The notes under the pieces are model-generated. The model saw only the letters and a program-made list of their open reading frames with translations. It searched no databases and was not told where the DNA came from. A program made the position numbers and the translations under genes. A stretch of DNA of 12,763 nucleotides from Roseibacillus sp. (GTDB taxonomy: Bacteria > Verrucomicrobiota > Verrucomicrobiia > Verrucomicrobiales > Akkermansiaceae). Shown here in pieces: positions 7,510-12,763 of this stretch. The first letter of the stretch is position 1, and every line of letters begins with the position of its first letter. Location of the stretch: assembly GCA_002729275.1 (NCBI GenBank), contig PBTP01000063.1:23107-35869 (forward strand). The letters run 5' to 3'.

Positions 7510-8943
7510 TCAGGTGAGGATTCCTTTTACAGGATGAGCTGGCTCGACCCCAGTGATTTTCTCGTCCAGTCCACGATAGGGGAAGACGAGGCGATTGTGA
7601 TCAATACCAAGTTGATGAAGGATGGTAGCATTCAGGTCCCGGATGTGTACCGGGTCCTTTGCTACACTCCAGCAGTAGTCATCGGTTTCTCCGTAAGTGA
7701 TTCCTCCCTTGATACCCCCGCCAGCCATCCAGATAGAGAAGGCTCTTCCATGGTGATCTCTTCCCGCTCCCGTGCTGTCCAGCTGGCCTTGCTGATAGAC
7801 CGTGCGTCCAAATTCTCCACCCCAGATGACAAGGGTTTCGTCGAGCAAGCCCCGCTTTTCGAGGTCGAGGACAAGGGCGGCCGAGGGCTGGTCAGTGTCC
7901 TGGCACTGACGGGGCAGCTGGGACTGAAGCGCGATGTGCTGGTCCCAGCCGCGGTGAAAGAGCTGAACGCAGCGTACGCCGCGTTCCACGAGACGGCGAG
8001 CCATGAGGCAGTTTGCCGCATAAGTTCCAGGTTTACGGGATTCGGGCCCGTAGAGATCGAAGGTCGATTCTGGTTCCTTGCTGAGATCTGTTAGTTCAGG
8101 GACACTTGCCTGCATCCGGTATGACATCTCATAGGCTTGAATCCTTGCGATTGTCTCGGGGTCGCCGGTTTGCTCGGCGAATACCTTATTGAGTCTTGCG
8201 AGATCATCGAGTTGGCCACGCCGTTGGGGACGCTTCACGCCCGGAGGGTTATCGAGGTAAAGGACAGGATCTGCACCGGCCCGCAGGAGCACCCCCTGAT
8301 GTTCGGAGGGAAGAAACCCACTCCCCCAGAGGCGCGAGTAAATCGGCTGCCCGGGGTTTTTCCCTGTTCCCTGACTCAGCATTACCATGTAGGCGGGGAA
8401 ATTCTCGGTTTCGCTACCCAGCCCGTAGCTGAGCCATGCTCCAAGGCTCGCTTTGCCTAGCTGCATAGTGCCCGTGTTGATGAAAGTGATCGCAGGATCA
8501 TGGTTGATCGCCTCCGTATTCATGGACCGGACAAGACAGATCTTGTCAGCGATCTTCTGAGTCCATGGCAGGAGGTCAGAGATCCAAGCACCTGCTGGTC
8601 CGCACTGTCTGATTGGTGCCACTGGCTTAGCGACAGGAAAGTTCTTCATCCCGGCGGTCATACCAGTTACCCGTTGCTCGCCTTTGACTTCCGGAGGCAG
8701 GTGCTTACCGTGGTTCTTGATGAGGAAGGGCGAGCCGTCGAAGAGGTCGATATGAGATGGCCCACCCGACTGGAACATGTAAATGACGCGCTTGGCTTTT
8801 GGGGCTAGTCGGAGGGCAGGGTGGGGGAGTGAGTTGGTATCTCCTTTCGCCATCATGGCGGTAAGTGCTGCCGCCCCGAAACTGTTTCCCGCTGTGCCAA
8901 GAAAGGCGCGACGGTTCAGGATAGTAGGAAGATCGGGCATCAT
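7510..8943 (-). CDS. DUF1501 family protein, cassette B, Tat-exported
   Basis: 477 residues, complete. The N-terminus carries a twin-arginine leader, N-R11-R12-A-F-L-G followed by an Ala/Gly-rich hydrophobic stretch to about residue 31. Conserved DUF1501 blocks: GGPSHIDLFDG (60-70), RGWDQH (331-336), IWGGEFGRT (373-381), GRDHHGRAFSIWMAGGG (394-410) and NATILHQLGIDHNRLVF. The fold is alkaline phosphatase/sulfatase-like. The Asp/His clusters could bind metals, but the activity is unknown. Two adjacent ATG codons (8943 and 8940) follow the PSD1 stop after a single base, so translational coupling is very likely. The DUF6807 gene follows after 7 bases. It is a paralogue of the protein at 1-1418 but clearly diverged: the loop between DUF1501 blocks 2 and 3, for example, differs in length and sequence. 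Confidence 0.94.
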   Translation of the reverse strand: MMPDLPTILNRRAFLGTAGNSFGAAALTAMMAKGDTNSLPHPALRLAPKAKRVIYMFQSGGPSHIDLFDGSPFLIKNHGKHLPPEVKGEQRVTGMTAGMKNFPVAKPVAPIRQCGPAGAWISDLLPWTQKIADKICLVRSMNTEAINHDPAITFINTGTMQLGKASLGAWLSYGLGSETENFPAYMVMLSQGTGKNPGQPIYSRLWGSGFLPSEHQGVLLRAGADPVLYLDNPPGVKRPQRRGQLDDLARLNKVFAEQTGDPETIARIQAYEMSYRMQASVPELTDLSKEPESTFDLYGPESRKPGTYAANCLMARRLVERGVRCVQLFHRGWDQHIALQSQLPRQCQDTDQPSAALVLDLEKRGLLDETLVIWGGEFGRTVYQQGQLDSTGAGRDHHGRAFSIWMAGGGIKGGITYGETDDYCWSVAKDPVHIRDLNATILHQLGIDHNRLVFPYRGLDEKITGVEPAHPVKGILT

Positions 8944-8944
8944 A

Positions 8945-11900
8945 TCAGCGTCTGGTTACCGATTCCGAGAGATTGAGGAGTAGCCCGCAGAGGTTGGTCC
9001 AGGCGGCATGCTCTGCTGCCGGAAGATCAAGATTAGGAAGTGATTCTCCCACCGCCAGAAGGCTCCGCGCACCCGACGGGTCGTCACGATAGCGGGCTCT
9101 TTCGCGCGCGATGGCGGTTTTGAGTATCTCTAGCTCATCTTGGCGTGGTGACCGGGAGGTTACCTGTTCGAAAGCCCGGAGCAGACGCTCCTGGTCTGAC
9201 CCTTCTTCGGAAAGGAGGTGTTGGGCAAGAGCCCTGGAGGCCTCAACATATTGAGGGTCATTCATGAGGATGAAGGCCTGAAGGGGGGTGTTGGTCACTC
9301 CACGACCGGTAGTGCAGGTTTCTCTATTAGGTGCATCAAAAGCCGCCATTCCTGGTGGAGGAAGAGTCCGTTTCCAGTAGGTATAGATCGAGCGCCGGTA
9401 GAGGTTTTCCCCGTGATCTTGCACGTAGGTCTGCGAGGTGGCAGGAGTGGACCCATAATGACTGACCTGTCGCCATAGATCTCCGGGATGATAGGGCTTT
9501 ACGCTGGGGCCACCGACTCGTCTGACAAGGAGTCCAGAGGTTGCCAGGGCATGATCCCGAATCATCTCGGCTGACAGGCGGAAACGGGGGCCCCGGGCAA
9601 GGAATTCGTTCAGGGGATCACGTTCGAGGAGCTCAGGGGTGGTGTTCGAGCTCTGCCGGTAGGTACGAGAGGTGACAATTCTGCGGATCAGGTCCTTTAC
9701 GTTCCAGCCGGAACTTTGAAACGTCAGCGCCAGCCAATCAAGAAGTTCCGGGTGGGTAGGCCATTCGCCCTGGGTGCCAAAGTCTGCACTGGATTCTACA
9801 ATTCCGCGCCCGAAAAGCATTTGCCAGAAACGGTTGACCGCAACACGGCTGGTAAGGGGGTGGTCAGGCCGTACCAGCCAGCGAGCCAGATCCAGTCGGT
9901 TGAGATCACGATCAGAGGGCACCTCAAGAGCGGGCAGGAATGCAGGAACGCCCGGTTTGACAGCCTGACGCTTGTCCGCATAAAATCCCCGCTCCAGAAC
10001 GTGAGTGATCCGCGGCTTTTGAGATGTGTTCATCACCATGATTCGGTGATTTCCGGTCAGGACCTCGAGTCGTTTTTTAAGATTGGAAACGTGATGCCGC
10101 GCCGGAGATTTTGCCCTGCTTTGCGCATTGAAATAATCCCGGATAAATTCAATCTGGCTGGTTGTCCGGTGCTCTGGGGCAAGCGCGATAGCTTTCCTGA
10201 GCGCTTCTGGCAGCATGGAGGTATCGTCTGTCCCCTTAATCAAGGCGAGGCGGAACTTTTTGGGAGAGGCTCCCTCCCCATAATTAAATACGAGCTCCGT
10301 TGTGAGATAGGGCTGGTTGGCTGTGTCGACGGGCTCCTGAAAGGTAATGGTTAGATGCTGCTCTTTATCCACCTCGGAAAGAGCTGGGGCCCAACCGGTA
10401 CGGCGGCTGGTGTCGTGAACGAGCTCGGGGCGAAACCCCGGCTTGAAGGAGGAGGCAGTGACCCGATCGTAGGGAGTCGCAGTATTAAGATCTATATTCT
10501 TGGCAGGAAAGGGGTTGAAGCACGGTGTGATCGTACTCATCACGAATCCGCCGGGCATCGACTTACCCCCGAAACCAACCTTGCCGCTGTTCGCCGGTTC
10601 GAACATCACGCGCAATCCGGTTACGACTCCTGTCCCTTCGGGAATACGGCAGCAAACATTATAGGCCGAGAAATCTCCCCCTGCAGCTTCAACCGATTCA
10701 TCCTTTTTGACCTGAATCCGATTAGGGTCGCCATTGGGCAGGGTGGCGGTCAGATGGTCGAGGGAGATCAATTGAAACTTCTGGCCAATGCGCTTCAGTT
10801 CGCGTGCGACATCTTTTTCCCAAGTGGCCTGGAGCGCTGGAGCGGGAGAAGCGAGTTCCTTTTCCGCTCGCTGAAGTTCAATTTTTACTGAGGCTACTTC
10901 CGCGTCAGTGGAAAGGGGGGTCTTGGCCTCAATAAAAGGACGGGGGTTTACCCCTCTGTCTCCGTCATGGCCGTGGTCGTCGAGAGTATTGAAGAAAGCA
11001 AAAAGCTTGTAGTATTCTACCTGCTTGAGCGGGTCATATTTATGATCGTGGCACTGCCCACACCCCGTGGTGAGGCCCATGATGGACTCTCCTGTTGTTT
11101 TCACCCGGTCCACTGCGTAGTTGACCAGATTTTCTTCCCCAATAGTTCCGCCTTCATGGGTGACTGAGTGGTGCCGATTATAGGCCGTCGCGATGAGTTG
11201 ACTACTGGAGGGTTTTTCGAGGAGGTCACCAGCTAACTGTTCGGTCAGGAACTGGTCGTAGGGCATGTTCTCGTTAAAAGCTTTGATAACCCAGTCCCGC
11301 CAGAGCCAGGCATCGCGCCCACCGTCGATTGAGTAGCCGTTCGTATCAGCATATCGGGACGCATCAAGCCAGGGCAGGGCCAGTCGCTCTCCAAAGTGAG
11401 GAGAATTCAACAGCCGTGTGACCATATTTTCGTAGGCCTTAGCTTTTCCGTCCGAAAGGAATTGCGCCATTTGTTGCTTGGAAGGAGGTAGTCCAGTCAG
11501 GTCGAGGTGAAGGCGCCGGGCGAGAGTGCGTCGGTCAGCCTCAAGACTGAATGCTAATCCCTCATTCGAGAGCCGCTCCCCAACGAACCTGTCGATCGGG
11601 TTTGCTTCCTCTATGGCAGGAAGTGCTGGCAGCGAGGGTGTGATGAAGGCCCAATGGCCCTCGTATCTTGCTCCTTGCTTAATCCACTTCCGGACGAGGG
11701 TTTTCTCTTCAGCGCTGATCTCCTTGTGAGAGTCCGGCGGAGGCATGATCTCATCGGGGTCGTTGCTGACCATGCGTTCCCACAGTAGTGAGCTCTCGGG
11801 CTTCCCCGCCACGGTCACTGGCTCCTTGCTTGAGCCGCCTGTAAGGAAGCCTTCCGCGGTGTCCAGGCGGAGCTTTGCCTTGCGCTCGTGCTCATCAGGG

Positions 11901-12049
11901 CCATGGCACGCAAAGCAATTACGCGCCAATATCGGTTGGATATCGCGATTGAAGCTGACCTCTGACGTTTGGCCCTGAGTAACCAGAGTTAACAGCAGAA
12001 GGATGGGCAGGTAATGCCAGTTCATAGGCGTTGGCCGCGATCCAAACAT
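8945..12049 (-). CDS. PSD1-type cytochrome with inserted coiled-coil and beta-sandwich region, cassette B
   Basis: 1034 residues. Order: signal peptide (hydrophobic core 13-23, cleavage near residue 29); PSCyt1 with heme motif CFACH (45-49) and likely distal Met102 in IMPPP; DUF1549 about 150-357, with LDLTGLPPS, HFGERLALPWLDASRYAD and a second CxxCH in CGQCHDH (330-336); a charged helical, probably coiled-coil segment about 382-425; a beta-rich module about 428-605 resembling the ligand-binding-like insert seen in long PSD1 proteins; DUF1553 about 712-1000, with THPELLDWLAL and the terminal NLSES motif. The frame opens with ATG at 12049. A second ATG at 12025 gives a tighter signal peptide (MNWHYLPILLLL) and may be the true start. 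Neither has a strong Shine-Dalgarno sequence. It heads a three-gene unit with DUF1501 and DUF6807. The substrate is unknown; the beta module hints at carbohydrate contact, which is inference. Confidence 0.93.
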   Translation of the reverse strand: MFGSRPTPMNWHYLPILLLLTLVTQGQTSEVSFNRDIQPILARNCFACHGPDEHERKAKLRLDTAEGFLTGGSSKEPVTVAGKPESSLLWERMVSNDPDEIMPPPDSHKEISAEEKTLVRKWIKQGARYEGHWAFITPSLPALPAIEEANPIDRFVGERLSNEGLAFSLEADRRTLARRLHLDLTGLPPSKQQMAQFLSDGKAKAYENMVTRLLNSPHFGERLALPWLDASRYADTNGYSIDGGRDAWLWRDWVIKAFNENMPYDQFLTEQLAGDLLEKPSSSQLIATAYNRHHSVTHEGGTIGEENLVNYAVDRVKTTGESIMGLTTGCGQCHDHKYDPLKQVEYYKLFAFFNTLDDHGHDGDRGVNPRPFIEAKTPLSTDAEVASVKIELQRAEKELASPAPALQATWEKDVARELKRIGQKFQLISLDHLTATLPNGDPNRIQVKKDESVEAAGGDFSAYNVCCRIPEGTGVVTGLRVMFEPANSGKVGFGGKSMPGGFVMSTITPCFNPFPAKNIDLNTATPYDRVTASSFKPGFRPELVHDTSRRTGWAPALSEVDKEQHLTITFQEPVDTANQPYLTTELVFNYGEGASPKKFRLALIKGTDDTSMLPEALRKAIALAPEHRTTSQIEFIRDYFNAQSRAKSPARHHVSNLKKRLEVLTGNHRIMVMNTSQKPRITHVLERGFYADKRQAVKPGVPAFLPALEVPSDRDLNRLDLARWLVRPDHPLTSRVAVNRFWQMLFGRGIVESSADFGTQGEWPTHPELLDWLALTFQSSGWNVKDLIRRIVTSRTYRQSSNTTPELLERDPLNEFLARGPRFRLSAEMIRDHALATSGLLVRRVGGPSVKPYHPGDLWRQVSHYGSTPATSQTYVQDHGENLYRRSIYTYWKRTLPPPGMAAFDAPNRETCTTGRGVTNTPLQAFILMNDPQYVEASRALAQHLLSEEGSDQERLLRAFEQVTSRSPRQDELEILKTAIARERARYRDDPSGARSLLAVGESLPNLDLPAAEHAAWTNLCGLLLNLSESVTRR

Positions 12050-12177
12050 GAGAGGAGAGAGGTGACAAGCCGGGGAAGTTGGTGCGGATTTGAGGAGGTT
12101 CTGTTGAGAAAGGGATAATCAGCAATTTTGGTGCTCCCCCGTTCGATTTCCGCTTGGCACCCTATCAGCCTCCTGAG
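12050..12177. other. Divergent intergenic region between cassette B and the zinc-ribbon gene
   Basis: These 128 bases separate two outward-facing genes, so they should hold promoters for both. A candidate plus-strand promoter is listed separately. On the minus strand I find no convincing -35/-10 pair for the PSD1 gene, and no inverted repeat that looks like a strong operator. Confidence 0.6.
12090..12119 (+). promoter_or_regulatory. Candidate sigma-70-like promoter for the zinc-ribbon membrane protein gene
   Basis: TTGAGG (12090-12095) matches the -35 consensus at four of six bases and GATAAT (12114-12119) matches the -10 consensus at five of six, with an 18-base spacer. This would place a transcript start near 12126, about 50 bases before the ATG at 12178. 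Promoter rules in this phylum are not well fixed, so confidence is modest. Confidence 0.35.
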
Positions 12178-12763
12178 ATGCTCCAAGAGATGCACCTGAA
12201 GTGCAAATGTCCGCATTGCGGAACGAAAATCCGTTATCAGGTCGAGCTCTCCAGCGGGTTTGCCCATTGTCCAAGATGCAAGACGCAGTTTCAGTTGCCT
12301 GATGCGCCCCCCGGCATTCCCAGGACGGCGGGCCGAAGTCCTTTGGAGGAGCGCTCGGCTGGGGATCAGGCTGGGAGAGTTGGAGCCGGCTTAGGGCGCA
12401 GAGGGGCTCTGAGCCTTGCCTTCTCTGATCCGATGAACTCGCAGCCGGCAGCAATGAAGGCGATGGGGAAGGAGGCAATGTTGACGTGGGGTTTTCTCAT
12501 GTGGATGGCCTTTCCGGTCACGGGATGGCTGGCTTTCTGGAGAGGGACAAATGTTCTCAGCGGTCATCTCTTTGGTGGTATTCTCGGGCCTGCCGGAAGT
12601 CCTGGTCCGGGTGCGCCCGGAAGCGCGAAGGTTTCAGATCACATCGCGGTAGCAGCAGAACTTTCGGTTTTTGCTCTCCTGCTTCTCGGAGTCCTCGTTA
12701 CCCTTAATATTCTTCATGGTCGACGGGTGATTGTACGCGGAGTTCTTTTTACCACGGGTCTGG
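12178..12763 (+). CDS. Zinc-ribbon membrane protein, function unknown (3' end cut by window edge)
   Basis: The frame is open for 195 codons from the ATG at 12178 to the right edge. A zinc ribbon is visible near the N-terminus: C11-P-H-C14 and C31-P-R-C34, with 16 residues between the two pairs (an additional C9 precedes). It resembles the MJ0042-type ribbons that often precede membrane or low-complexity regions in planctomycete and myxobacterial proteins. A polar, Gly/Arg-rich linker follows (about 40-98). Then come a probable transmembrane helix about 100-120 (Trp/Met/Phe-rich), a Gly/Pro-rich loop GPAGSPGPGAPGS (137-149) and a second helix about 156-179. A further hydrophobic stretch begins as the window ends. 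A second ATG at 12190 would start at MHLKCKCPHC and is equally acceptable. It is divergent from cassette B and need not be related to it. I do not recognise a specific family for the whole protein. Confidence 0.75.
   Translation, partial: MLQEMHLKCKCPHCGTKIRYQVELSSGFAHCPRCKTQFQLPDAPPGIPRTAGRSPLEERSAGDQAGRVGAGLGRRGALSLAFSDPMNSQPAAMKAMGKEAMLTWGFLMWMAFPVTGWLAFWRGTNVLSGHLFGGILGPAGSPGPGAPGSAKVSDHIAVAAELSVFALLLLGVLVTLNILHGRRVIVRGVLFTTGL

Noticed and set aside
7369..8094. Plus-strand open frame of 241 codons opposite the DUF1501/DUF6807 genes
   Set aside because: It is antisense to two genes with unmistakable conserved motifs, its translation has no recognisable domain, and it crosses their junction. 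Long antisense frames are expected at this GC content.
9716..10891. Two consecutive plus-strand open frames (212 and 178 codons) opposite the large PSD1 gene
   Set aside because: They are antisense shadows of the DUF1549-DUF1553 region; the compositions are odd and no motif is seen.
12119..12478. Minus-strand 119-codon frame overlapping the zinc-ribbon gene
   Set aside because: It is Ser/Pro-rich without a domain, while the plus-strand frame has a clear Cys-pair zinc ribbon and membrane helices.
1..12763. Search for CRISPR arrays, tRNA/rRNA genes, insertion sequences and toxin-antitoxin or defence genes
   Set aside because: No regularly spaced repeats, cloverleaf-like sequence, transposase motif or terminal inverted repeats were visible. 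Similarity between the two cassettes is at protein level and reflects paralogy, not a recent DNA duplication.

Overview
The window looks like a chromosomal piece from a free-living, probably marine or aquatic member of the Planctomycetota/Verrucomicrobiota. Two PSD1-type proteins (PSCyt1 + DUF1549 + DUF1553), each followed by a DUF1501 protein, are the hallmark of those phyla. They come with a PhyH dioxygenase, a Gfo/Idh/MocA oxidoreductase, a TIM-barrel sugar isomerase and a DUF6807 protein. The phylum is inferred from family content; nothing in the window fixes genus or species. The mix points to degradation of polysaccharides or other complex organic matter.

Layout: (1) Bases 1-3667, minus strand, hold cassette A: a 744-residue PSD1 cytochrome followed 14 bases later by a DUF1501 protein that runs off the left edge just short of its expected C-terminus. 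(2) Bases 3718-6642, plus strand, hold three cytoplasmic enzymes: a PhyH-family Fe(II)/2-oxoglutarate dioxygenase, a sugar phosphate isomerase/epimerase-type TIM barrel and a Gfo/Idh/MocA dehydrogenase. Gaps of 80 and 58 bases make an operon plausible. (3) Bases 6654-12049, minus strand, hold cassette B: a 1034-residue PSD1 cytochrome, a complete DUF1501 protein (1-base gap) and a DUF6807 protein (7-base gap). It meets the plus-strand genes tail to tail across 11 bases, over a small hairpin. (4) Bases 12050-12177 are a divergent intergenic region with one plausible sigma-70-like promoter. (5) From 12178 a plus-strand gene for a zinc-ribbon membrane protein runs off the right edge.

How the genes may work together (inference): the PSD1 cytochromes have Sec-type signal peptides and the DUF1501 proteins have Tat-type twin-arginine leaders. 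Both cassettes therefore probably act outside the cytoplasm, as paired modules of a still uncharacterised oxidative or hydrolytic step. The three plus-strand enzymes lack export signals and would act on a small sugar or cyclitol product inside the cell. Two paralogous PSD1/DUF1501 cassettes enclosing an oxidoreductase/isomerase operon is the most notable arrangement. I see no mobile element, CRISPR array, tRNA or rRNA.
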